Assembly: GCA_964384945.1 (NCBI GenBank)
Contig: CAYLMK010000003.1
Coordinates: 343,053 to 407,052 of the forward strand
Reading direction: 5' to 3'
DNA from: S015-6 sp964384945
GTDB lineage: Bacteria; Desulfobacterota; DSWW01
Length of the DNA: 64,000 bases
Below are positions 24,563 to 32,433 of the stretch, in pieces (within the stretch, counting starts at the first letter, position 1; every line of letters begins with the position of its first letter). The notes under the pieces were generated by a model. That model did not search any database. It was given only the letters and a program-made list of their open reading frames with translations, and was not told where the DNA came from. The position numbers and the translations under genes were made by a program.

Positions 24563-26293
24563 TCAGGACGAACCGGCCGGCTTCGGGATGACCAGCTCGT
24601 AGGGCCACCCGAGCACCCCCCCGTCCAGGAACGAAACATGGGACAGGCCCGCGCCGGCCAGGATCCGCTCCGCCTCGTAGCCGCGGAGGCTCAGCTTGCA
24701 GAAGGGGATGAGCCATTTGTCCTTCGGAAGCTCACCGATCCTCTCCCGCAGCAAGCCGAGCGGAATGTGAATGGTCCTGTCCTCGTAAGGGAGCCGGACC
24801 TCTTCGCGCTCCTTGGGGCTTCTTACGTCCAGAAGCATCATGTCTCGGTCGCCCTCTTCCATTCTCTTTCGGAACTCGATCGGCGAGATGCCCCGGGTGA
24901 TGCCGTCCATCTTGTTCTGGGCGATATGGACTGCGGTGAGGATCGGATCGATCGGAGGAGAATAAGGCGGAGCGTAACCGAGATCCAGATGCGCCATCGC
25001 ATCGATGGTCGCCCCGAAGCTCATGGCGGTCGCCGCCACATCCAGCCTCTTGGCCACGTCCCCGGCCCCGACGGCCTGGAACCCGATGAGCTGCCTCGTG
25101 CGCCGGTTGACCACCAGCTTGATGCAGATCGGCTTTGCCGCAGGATAGTAATGCGGCATATCCGGCCCCGGGCACAGAACGGTCTCCACATCATAGCGAA
25201 GAACCTTGGCCTGCTCTTCGGTCAGGCCGGTTCTGCCGATGGTGATGTCAAAGGCCTTGCAGATCACGGTGCCCAGGATCCCGCCGAACGCCTCCGGCCG
25301 GCCGGCAATGTGGTTGGCGATCACGCGGCCGTGCTTGTTCGCCGTTGAGCCTTGCGGCCCGAACATCCCGTAGCCCGACAGGCCGAGTAGCGACGTGTTC
25401 GTTACGCAGTCCCCTCCTGCGTAGATGTCCGGATCCGAGGTCTGGCAGAAGTTGTTGATCAGAATGCCCCCCCGCGGATCCACGACCAGTCCTGCCCGGG
25501 CGGCCAGGTCGCTGTTCGGCCTCACCCCGATCGCGACCAGCGCCAGGTCCGCCTCGATCTCGCCGTGCGAGGTCTTCACCAGCGTGAGCCGCCCTTGCGC
25601 GTCGCCCTCGAAGGCCTCCACCCGCTCGTTCATCCGAAGGGCCACGCCTTTCTGTGCAATGCCCTTCATGGCAAGCCGGCCCATGTCTTCATCGAGGAGC
25701 TGCCCCAGTACCGTGGGCAGCATCTCGACGATCACGACCTCCATGCCCCGGGCTCGAAAGGCCTCGGCCATCTCGATTCCGATCAGACCGGCCCCGATGA
25801 TCACGGCCTTCTTCGGCTTTTTCTGGGCAACGACCTCTTTCACCTTCGCGGCGTCCTCGAAATAGTGCATGTGGTACACGCCCTCCAGGTCACGACCGGA
25901 AATGGGGGGCACGAACGGGCTAGCCCCGGTGGCCAGGACGAGCTTGTCGTACGGTAGCGTGCTCTGCTCTCCCGTTCCCAGGTGCCGGAGCGTCACGGTC
26001 CGGGCCTTCCGGTCAATCCCGGTTGCCTCGGTTTCGGTCATCGCCTCGAAGCCCTTCACCTTCTTGAAGAATGCGACATCCCGCTTCACACCGACCGGTG
26101 TCTCCAGGAGGGCGTCCAGCCGATCGAAGTGACCGGAAACGTAGTAGGGCATTCCGCAGGCGCCGTACGAAATCACCCTGCCCTTGTCGACCATCGTAAT
26201 CGCCACCTCGGGATCGAGCCTGCGCAGCCTCGCAGCGGTCTTGGGGCCGCAGGCAACTCCGCCGATGATGACCACTTTCTTTGCACTCTCCAT
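24563..26293 (-). CDS. CoA-disulfide/persulfide reductase with rhodanese domain
   Basis: 576 residues from ATG 26293 with GAGGAG eight bases upstream. FAD motif VVIIGGVACGPKTAARL, catalytic Cys46 in ISYGACGMPYY, NAD motif AVIIGAGLIGIEMAEAF, FAD motif DIYAGGDCVTN, dimer domain ending near residue 460, and a C-terminal rhodanese domain with active cysteine in FCKLSLRGYEAERIL. This matches CoADR-RHD enzymes, which reduce CoA disulfide or CoA persulfide/polysulfide with NAD(P)H and pass sulfur through the rhodanese cysteine. It is a paralogue of the selenocysteine form at 17463-18824. Confidence 0.9.
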   Translation of the reverse strand: MESAKKVVIIGGVACGPKTAARLRRLDPEVAITMVDKGRVISYGACGMPYYVSGHFDRLDALLETPVGVKRDVAFFKKVKGFEAMTETEATGIDRKARTVTLRHLGTGEQSTLPYDKLVLATGASPFVPPISGRDLEGVYHMHYFEDAAKVKEVVAQKKPKKAVIIGAGLIGIEMAEAFRARGMEVVIVEMLPTVLGQLLDEDMGRLAMKGIAQKGVALRMNERVEAFEGDAQGRLTLVKTSHGEIEADLALVAIGVRPNSDLAARAGLVVDPRGGILINNFCQTSDPDIYAGGDCVTNTSLLGLSGYGMFGPQGSTANKHGRVIANHIAGRPEAFGGILGTVICKAFDITIGRTGLTEEQAKVLRYDVETVLCPGPDMPHYYPAAKPICIKLVVNRRTRQLIGFQAVGAGDVAKRLDVAATAMSFGATIDAMAHLDLGYAPPYSPPIDPILTAVHIAQNKMDGITRGISPIEFRKRMEEGDRDMMLLDVRSPKEREEVRLPYEDRTIHIPLGLLRERIGELPKDKWLIPFCKLSLRGYEAERILAGAGLSHVSFLDGGVLGWPYELVIPKPAGSS

Positions 26294-26401
26294 CTCCTGA
26301 ACTCCTCTCAACCCCGGTTGATCTCGTGCGCTTGCCCCGATTCCAAGGGCGATCACAAACTGAAGAGACGCAAGCTCGGGAAAAGGTTTCCGTCCTCGGG
26401 A

Positions 26402-27823
26402 CTACGGCTGCGGGGCGGTCTGGCCCGGGGCGCCTTCCCGGGGCGCGCAGGACAGGGCCGGGATGCTCTTCACCAGCTCCCCGGTCACGAACCTGAGCCT
26501 GGCCAGGGCCATCCTCAGCTCGTAGACGGCCCTGAGCCAGTCGAGCCGGGAGGTCGACACCACGAGTTCCGCCTTCTCGAGCTCCACCACGTTGGTGAGC
26601 CCCTCCCGGTATCGTTTGCGGATGATCCGAAGGCTCTCCTCGGCCTGGCTGACCCTTTCCCGGGTCACGAGCAAGCCCTCTGTGCCGGTCGTGATCGCCA
26701 CCACGGCCTCCTCGATCTCGAGCACGATCTGATCTTCGAGCCCCCGCAGTTCGTGACGGAGCATCTCCTGTCCGCTCTTGGCCTCCTTCAGATCCGCCTT
26801 GTCCGCCAGGCCCTTGAAGAGATTCCACTCGACTCCCAGGCCGAGCAGATAGGCGCCTTCCTGGTCCGAGGCAAAATCCGACGAGTTCCACTCGTAGCTC
26901 GCCTCCAGGCCCAGGGCGGGCAGGAAGTTCCCCTGCGCGGCCTTCACCGCCGGATAGGTCGAGTGCCAGCGCAGCTTGAGCCCCACGAATTCGGGCCGGT
27001 TTTCCTTGGCAACGGCCAGCAACTGCTCCGGGTCCAGGGACGGCATCTCGTCCGGCCCGGGGGGGCATAGGGCGGCCACCTCCCAAGACCTCTCCTCTCC
27101 TTCCCCGATCAGCACCGACAGCCCACGTTCCGCGACACGCGTGTTGCCGCGCGCCTTGACGAGCTGGTCATGGAATCCGGCCTTCTGGACCTTCGCGGAA
27201 AGCACATCCGATTCCACGACCGAGCCTTCCTGATAGAGCAACTCGATCTGGCGAAGGCTCTCCTCGGACGTCCTGAGCGCCATCTCGGCCACCTTCTCGC
27301 TCTCCCGGGCCAGCGAGAGGCCCCAGTATGCCTCGATGGTACGGAACGCCACGTGCGCCATCGACCCCTCGAGGTCCCATTCCGATGCCTTGCGCTCGAG
27401 TTCTCGCATCGCGCGGTTCCGATGGAGCTGTCCGCCCCGGAAGATCGGCTGCGCAACCTTGAATCTCGTCCGCCAGTTTTCCGTCGAGTCGGGATTGTTG
27501 AGCCGTTCGACGGCAAAGTCTTCCATCGTGAACTGCCGCTGATTGAGCTTGCTTCCGAACACGGAGACGGGCTGATCGCTTCTCAGGTAGGATTCCTCGA
27601 AATCAATCCGCGGCAGAAAGGCCGAGAAGCTCTTTTCCTCACGGGCCTCGGCGCTCTCGAGGGCCCTCTCGGCGGCCGCAACCTTGGGAGATCTGGATAG
27701 GGCCTTGCTCACGGCCTCCTCCAGCGCAAGGGGCTGTGCGCCGGAGGCCTGCGAGGCGCTGACCGCCGCGAGAAGGCCCAGCGCCGTGAGAAGGCAATTC
27801 CTTTCTGCTCGCTTCCGTTTCAT
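26402..27823 (-). CDS. TolC-family outer-membrane channel
   Basis: 473 residues from ATG 27823 (GAGGG eight bases upstream). Signal peptide (LLTALGLLAAVSASQASG) and long amphipathic helices rich in Ala, Glu and Arg, with the repeat-like segments LEEAVSKALSRSPKVAAAER and LVVSTSRLDWLRAVYEL. Its two-fold helical repeat is that of the outer-membrane efflux proteins that form trimeric tunnels with RND or ABC pumps. No pump or adaptor gene is next to it, so its partner must be encoded elsewhere. The 278 bases upstream hold no gene that I can see. Confidence 0.85.
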   Translation of the reverse strand: MKRKRAERNCLLTALGLLAAVSASQASGAQPLALEEAVSKALSRSPKVAAAERALESAEAREEKSFSAFLPRIDFEESYLRSDQPVSVFGSKLNQRQFTMEDFAVERLNNPDSTENWRTRFKVAQPIFRGGQLHRNRAMRELERKASEWDLEGSMAHVAFRTIEAYWGLSLARESEKVAEMALRTSEESLRQIELLYQEGSVVESDVLSAKVQKAGFHDQLVKARGNTRVAERGLSVLIGEGEERSWEVAALCPPGPDEMPSLDPEQLLAVAKENRPEFVGLKLRWHSTYPAVKAAQGNFLPALGLEASYEWNSSDFASDQEGAYLLGLGVEWNLFKGLADKADLKEAKSGQEMLRHELRGLEDQIVLEIEEAVVAITTGTEGLLVTRERVSQAEESLRIIRKRYREGLTNVVELEKAELVVSTSRLDWLRAVYELRMALARLRFVTGELVKSIPALSCAPREGAPGQTAPQP

Positions 27824-28101
27824 CCTTTTTCCCTCTGCTGCTCGAGTCGTTCTCGGGACGGGGCAAGGCATAGGGTGTTTTTCGGGGTGCGTTCTGTCGA
27901 CCTGCGGCCCTTCGGAGGCACCAGAATATACCAAAGTTCTCGCCGAAAACGAAACGCCTTCCGGGTTTCGGATCGGGGTCTCGATCCAAAAGGGGATGGG
28001 GCGGCCCGCCGCGGCCGGGGCCGCAAGCAGGCCGCCCGACTCTGAGGAAAAGCGAAAAGGGGGGAAGCGACTACGAATGGCCTCGCTGTAATCCGGCTCG
28101 A

Positions 28102-28479
28102 CTACCCATCCGCCGACTCCAAGGTTTCGAGCCTTTTCTGGATGTCTTCCAGGCTTCCCTTGAAGTATTCGGCCTGCTGTTTCAGCATCTCCACCTCTTC
28201 CGCCCTGCTCATTGCGCCCCCAAACCATGGCGGCGCAACGTGAGGGCCGGCGATCGGGCCGAAGCGCGCCCATCCCGGCACGCCGGTGGCCCAGTACATG
28301 TTTCTCCGGCCGCGGCCGCCGCCCCGGCCGAAGAAGCCTCCGCCCCTTCCCCACCAACCGGAGCCTCTTGCCCAACCGGGGTTGGCATACCCGGGCATTC
28401 CGTATCCGGCGCAGAAGCCGGCGCCCCTGCCTGTCATCGATCCCATTCCCCAGGGACCCGTTCCATCACCTCGCGGCAT
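28102..28479 (-). CDS. DUF5320-type glycine/methionine-rich protein with coiled coil
   Basis: 125 residues from ATG 28479, with an ideal ribosome site GGAGGTGATT six bases upstream. It opens MPRGDGTGPWGMGSMTGRGAG, typical of DUF5320 proteins seen beside NifX/Mrp genes in anaerobes. A Gly/Trp/Arg-rich middle follows, then a C-terminal coiled coil (EEVEMLKQQAEYFKGSLEDI). It follows the NifX-like gene by 25 bases and shares its sigma-54 promoter. A role as structural partner of a metal-cluster protein is likely but unproven. Confidence 0.7.
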   Translation of the reverse strand: MPRGDGTGPWGMGSMTGRGAGFCAGYGMPGYANPGWARGSGWWGRGGGFFGRGGGRGRRNMYWATGVPGWARFGPIAGPHVAPPWFGGAMSRAEEVEMLKQQAEYFKGSLEDIQKRLETLESADG

Positions 28480-28504
28480 AGCGAATCACCTCCTTCTTGT
28501 TATG

Positions 28505-29242
28505 TCACTTCCCTGCCTTTCTCTCTTCCTTCCTGTCTTTCTTCGAGCCTTCTCTCTGTTCGCCCTTCTCGAGCCTGCTCAAACGTTCAAGCACATCCTC
28601 CAGCCGGCCAGTCATCTGCTCCACCTGCTGACGCAGAAGGGCGACCTCATCTCCGCCCCCCGAAAGGGAATCGGATCCGGAACCGACCGACGGTCCGGTC
28701 CAGCCCGCAGACCGCATACCCATTCCGCCGCCTCCGAACGCGCCCCGCCCGCAACCCATTCCCCGGCCTCCCCCGCCTCCCATTCCCCTTCCTCCGCCCA
28801 TCCCTCTACCCGGTCCGCCCCGCGCGCCAAACCCCCGGCTCCCGGTGGGTTCCGGACCGGAGGCAGGCGTTCCGAGACTTCGCATGCCCGCGTGGCTCTC
28901 AACGTTCGGCCCCCGGCTCGCCGAGACATTGCCCCGCTTGAAGGCGTCCAAGGCCTCCTGCACGGTCCCTCCCATGCCGGTAACGACCTCAACACCCGCG
29001 GCTGTCAGGGTCTCATACGCATTCGGGCCGCAATTGCCGGTGAGGACCGCCTTTGCGCCGCGTTCGGCGATAGAACGCGCCGTCTGAATTCCCGCGCCTC
29101 CTCCCAGCATCTTGCTCTCGTTCCGCAGTGCCTCGAACGCCATCGTATCGAGATCCACGATGATGAGGTACTCGCATCGTCCGAACCGAGGGTCCACTCT
29201 GTCAGCAAGGCTCGGCCCGGCCGAGGAAACAGCTACCTTCAT
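28505..29242 (-). CDS. NifX/NifB-like metal-cluster-binding protein with Gly-rich and coiled-coil tail
   Basis: 245 residues from ATG 29242 with AAAGGAGTGG upstream. Residues 1-115 are the dinitrogenase Fe-Mo cofactor-binding fold (KVAVSSAGPSLADRVDPRFG, AVLTGNCGPNAYETL), as in NifX and the orange protein ORP. Residues 120-185 are Gly/Met/Arg-rich, then a coiled coil (EVALLRQQVEQMTGRLEDVL) and a Lys-rich end, as if a DUF5320 protein were fused on. The fold binds Fe-Mo or Mo-Cu-S clusters in known members. First gene of a two-gene operon with its own sigma-54 promoter at 29307-29322. Confidence 0.8.
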   Translation of the reverse strand: MKVAVSSAGPSLADRVDPRFGRCEYLIIVDLDTMAFEALRNESKMLGGGAGIQTARSIAERGAKAVLTGNCGPNAYETLTAAGVEVVTGMGGTVQEALDAFKRGNVSASRGPNVESHAGMRSLGTPASGPEPTGSRGFGARGGPGRGMGGGRGMGGGGGRGMGCGRGAFGGGGMGMRSAGWTGPSVGSGSDSLSGGGDEVALLRQQVEQMTGRLEDVLERLSRLEKGEQREGSKKDRKEERKAGK

Positions 29243-29306
29243 GACCACTCCTTTCTGCCATGCGGGATCGAATCTCCCCATCGCTTCCTATCCCATCCGG
29301 GCAGTT

Positions 29307-29322
29307 AGCAAACTGCGTGCCG
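29307..29322 (-). promoter_or_regulatory. sigma-54 promoter (-24/-12)
   Basis: On the minus strand CGGCACG-CAGT-TTGCT matches the consensus TGGCACG-N4-TTGC[AT] at all but the first base. GG and GC have the required ten-base spacing. The predicted start is near 29297, about 55 bases upstream of the NifX-like gene's ATG. Confidence 0.8.
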
Positions 29323-29444
29323 TTGCCCGGGTCCCGGGGCTTCTTCAGGCCTTCTCCATGCAAGGGCAAGATATCCAAAGGAAAAAGAGCCCTCGCGCCG
29401 CCCGGCGCAGGCTGCATGACCGACTCGCCGGGACCGAGCCTCCA

Positions 29445-29457
29445 TTGCATTCTGCAA
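29445..29457. promoter_or_regulatory. candidate activator-binding site upstream of sigma-54 promoter
   Basis: TTGCA-TTC-TGCAA is a perfect inverted repeat about 125 bases upstream of the -24 box, a usual distance for sigma-54 activators. A further TTGCAATCC lies at 29491-29499. The same TTGCA half-site recurs near the activator gene and upstream of the second sigma-54 promoter (33988). The rest of the 29243-29638 spacer shows nothing else I can name. Confidence 0.55.
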
Positions 29458-29638
29458 CCGGCCCTTCGCGCCCAACGCTTGCGCTGCGGCTTGCAATCCT
29501 GCCCGATCCATCGCATCATGCAGACCAGCCCGGAAAAGGCACAGGCCCCGCAGACACAGCGACGAGCGTCCCGCGCCTCCCCTCCGTCCGGGCGGACCCG
29601 GGAAGCAACGCAGAGGACGAAACGAACAGGAGACCACG

Positions 29639-31141
29639 ATGCACTCCCCATTCGCTCGGCTTCTGTTTCTCGCATGGCTGTGCTGGGCCCTCGGACCCTC
29701 AAGAAGCGCCTCTGCAGGGCAGGCGCCGATCAGTGAAGCCACCGAAGAGTGCCTCTCCTGTCACAGCCTGTTCAGCCCCGGGATCACGCACGACTGGCGG
29801 CGAAGCCGCCACGCATCGAACACCGTCGAGATCGGCCTGAAGCAGCAGGGCAAGGAGCGTCGCGTCTCGGTGACCGGCGCCGGTCAGGTCCCGGATGCGG
29901 CGGGATACGTGGCCGTGGGATGCGCGGAGTGCCACACCGCCAACCCGGATTCCCACCAGGACACCTTTCTCCACAACGGCTACCGGGTCCATGTGGTCGT
30001 CACACCCGCAGACTGCGCACAGTGCCATCCCGTCGAGAGGAAACAGTACACGGAACAAAACAAGATGGCCCATGCCCACGGCAACCTCCGCAACAACCCT
30101 CTCTACCACTCCCTGGTGGAGACCGTCATCGGGGGCCGGGAATTCACCGGCGGCAGCCTCAGGCGGCTTCCCTCGACACCGGCGACCCAGATGGACACCT
30201 GTTACGGATGCCACGGCACCCACGTGAAGATGGTCGGCATGCGGCAGATCGAAACCGAAATCGACGCGATGAAGGTTCCCGTGCTGGAGGGCTGGCCCAA
30301 CGTGGGCGTGGGCCGGGTCAACCCGGACGGATCGCTGGGTTCCTGCTCGTCCTGCCATCCCCGGCACGCCTTCTCCATCCAGACCGCGCGCCAGCCCTAT
30401 GTCTGCAGCCAGTGTCATCTCGAGCCGGACGTGCCCGCATGGAACGTGTACGAAGAGAGCAAACACGGCAACCTGTTCTCCTCCCAGAAACAGACGTGGG
30501 ACTTCGATGCCGTGCCCTGGCGTCTGGGGCTGGATTTCCATGCGCCCACCTGCGCGGCCTGCCATGCGAGCCTCGTCGTGGACCCCGAGGGCGCGGTCAT
30601 AGCGGAGAGGACCCACGGGTACGGGGAGCGTCTGTGGGTCCGGCTCTTCGGGCTCATTTACAGCCACCCGCAGCCGAGCGACCCTGACACGCAACGGATC
30701 CGCAACCACGCGGGCCAACCCCTGCCCACCGCATTCGACGGACAGGCGGCCACGCGGTTCCTGATCGACGAGAAGACCCGAAAGGACCGCATGACGCTCA
30801 TGAAGGGCCTGTGCCACGGTTGCCACAGCACCACGTGGGTGGACAAACACTTCGAGAAAATGGACGGTACGATTGCGGATGCGGACAGGGCGGTGCGGGC
30901 CGCCACGCAGATGATGGAAGAGGCATGGCGAACGGGGATTGCGTCGCGGGAGAACCCCTTTGATGAGCCGATCGAGATCCTCTGGACCGAACCATGGCTG
31001 TTCCACGCCAACTCGATCCGCTTTGCCTCGGCCATGGCCGGCGCGCCCGACTACGCCTCCTTCCACAACGGATGGTGGTACATGCAGAAGTCGATCGAGA
31101 AGCTCCGGGAAGCGGTCCGGATGAAACAGGCGGGCAGGTGA
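29639..31141 (+). CDS. octaheme cytochrome c, hydroxylamine-oxidoreductase-like
   Basis: 500 residues, ATG 29639 with CAGGAG upstream. Signal peptide to about residue 27. Eight CxxCH haem motifs: CLSCH, CAECH, CAQCH, CYGCH, CSSCH, CSQCH, CAACH and CHGCH. The number, length and a late FHNGWWYMQK segment resemble the HAO superfamily of periplasmic octahaem enzymes, which oxidise hydroxylamine or hydrazine, or reduce nitrite or hydroxylamine. Whether the tyrosine that crosslinks to P460 haem is present needs an alignment. The gene stands upstream of a UbiA prenyltransferase and between the two sigma-54-driven loci. Confidence 0.85.
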   Translation: MHSPFARLLFLAWLCWALGPSRSASAGQAPISEATEECLSCHSLFSPGITHDWRRSRHASNTVEIGLKQQGKERRVSVTGAGQVPDAAGYVAVGCAECHTANPDSHQDTFLHNGYRVHVVVTPADCAQCHPVERKQYTEQNKMAHAHGNLRNNPLYHSLVETVIGGREFTGGSLRRLPSTPATQMDTCYGCHGTHVKMVGMRQIETEIDAMKVPVLEGWPNVGVGRVNPDGSLGSCSSCHPRHAFSIQTARQPYVCSQCHLEPDVPAWNVYEESKHGNLFSSQKQTWDFDAVPWRLGLDFHAPTCAACHASLVVDPEGAVIAERTHGYGERLWVRLFGLIYSHPQPSDPDTQRIRNHAGQPLPTAFDGQAATRFLIDEKTRKDRMTLMKGLCHGCHSTTWVDKHFEKMDGTIADADRAVRAATQMMEEAWRTGIASRENPFDEPIEILWTEPWLFHANSIRFASAMAGAPDYASFHNGWWYMQKSIEKLREAVRMKQAGR

Positions 31142-31222
31142 TCGGTCCGCGGGAGGCTTGCCCCGGCGGACGTCCCGTGCACGGAGACCTCCCTCTCGCC
31201 GCGGAAAAGGAGGCGGCAGCGC

Positions 31223-32281
31223 ATGATCAAGGACTGGGTGGACGTTCTTCGCACCTGCAATCTCGCCCCCGGCAGGCCGATGGACCCGGTCAGCAAGTGG
31301 CTGATCATCACGCGGTCCTGCGTCTTTTCGATGACCTTCCTCTCGGCCCTCCTCGGAGGCATGCTGGCCGCGTTGGACGGTTCCTTCTTCTTCGGCCGGT
31401 GGCTTCTCGTGCTTGCGGGGCTCATCCTGGCCCATGCGGCCAACAACATGGTCAATGACCTGTTCGACGTCCAGCAGGGGGTCGATACCGGCGATTACCC
31501 GCGGGCGGCCTACGCCCCCCACCCACTCCTGGACGGCCTGGTCGGCCGGGGCGGCCTTCTGGCCGCGATCCTGCTCTGTAACCTCGTCGATTTCGCGATC
31601 GCCGTCTACCTCACCCGCCTCTGCGGCTGGCCCGTCATGGCCTTCGCCGTCGCCGGGCTTCTGGCGAGCGTGTTCTACGTGGCCCCTCCGCTCAAATTGA
31701 AACACAGAGGATTGGGCGAACCGGCGATCTTCCTCATATGGGGCCCCCTCATGATCGCCGGCACCTATTACGTGCTGGCAGGAGGCGTGCCGGCCCGCAT
31801 CTGGGTCGCCTCGGTCCCTTACGGCCTGGCCGTCACGGTCGCCCTGATGGGCAAGCACATGGACAAGGCAGAGAAGGACGCGGCCAAGGGCGTGAACACC
31901 CTTGCCGTGCTGCTCGGCCGAAACCACGCCCTTCGGGCCACCCAGTTCATGGTCTGGGCCTTCTACCTCCTGACCGTGGGGCTTGCGGCCGCCGGAGGGC
32001 TCCCCTGGGTCGCCCTTCTCACACTGGCCTCCGTTCCTCAGGCAACCCGTTTCCTGGTCACGCTCAGCCGCCCCATGCCCGCAAGCCCGCAGGAAGCCTT
32101 CCGAATGGCCGAGGATGTCATTCCAGCGGACTTGAAGCGGCGTTTTGACCCGGCCCTTCCCGCCGACGAGTATCCCCTTTGGCCGCTGTGGTATGTCGTC
32201 TGGGCCGTCTGGTGGGTGCGGCAGGCCGGCGCATGGCTTGTCGGAGGGCTCTTTCTCGGAGCGATCCTGAGGGCTTTCTGA
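31223..32281 (+). CDS. UbiA-family prenyltransferase
   Basis: 352 residues with about eight membrane segments. The first Asp-rich motif is NMVNDLFDVQQGVDT, fitting NDxxDxxxD, and the second region GKHMDKAEKD matches the DxxxD-type site; both bind prenyl diphosphate through magnesium. It has a C-terminal extension (about residues 275-320) that is soluble in character. Substrate could be a quinone precursor, a haem, or a carotenoid; the context gives no decision. It follows the cytochrome gene by 81 bases. Confidence 0.85.
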   Translation: MIKDWVDVLRTCNLAPGRPMDPVSKWLIITRSCVFSMTFLSALLGGMLAALDGSFFFGRWLLVLAGLILAHAANNMVNDLFDVQQGVDTGDYPRAAYAPHPLLDGLVGRGGLLAAILLCNLVDFAIAVYLTRLCGWPVMAFAVAGLLASVFYVAPPLKLKHRGLGEPAIFLIWGPLMIAGTYYVLAGGVPARIWVASVPYGLAVTVALMGKHMDKAEKDAAKGVNTLAVLLGRNHALRATQFMVWAFYLLTVGLAAAGGLPWVALLTLASVPQATRFLVTLSRPMPASPQEAFRMAEDVIPADLKRRFDPALPADEYPLWPLWYVVWAVWWVRQAGAWLVGGLFLGAILRAF

Positions 32282-32351
32282 CCTACCCCGTCACGGCCGC
32301 GTGAAATGCGCCTTCTCCGGAACCGGGGCCGCATCCCGCCCGTTTACGACG

Positions 32352-32388
32352 TTGCATCCGTTGCATCCACGTCTTGCATTTTGCATCC
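32352..32388 (+). repeat. four TTGCAT direct repeats upstream of the activator gene
   Basis: TTGCATCC occurs at 32352-32359, 32361-32368 and 32381-32388, and TTGCAT at 32374-32379. The cluster lies about 45-80 bases upstream of the sigma-54 activator's ATG. The half-site is shared with the upstream regions of both sigma-54 promoters, so these may be autoregulatory binding sites. Confidence 0.55.
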
Positions 32389-32433
32389 AATTTGGGACAT
32401 CCTCGTAAACGGATTCCTCCGGGAGCAAAACGA

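Noticed and set aside
29533..29560. A GG-N10-GC element upstream of the octahaem cytochrome as a third sigma-54 promoter
   Set aside because: Only the two dinucleotides match; the rest of the consensus is absent.
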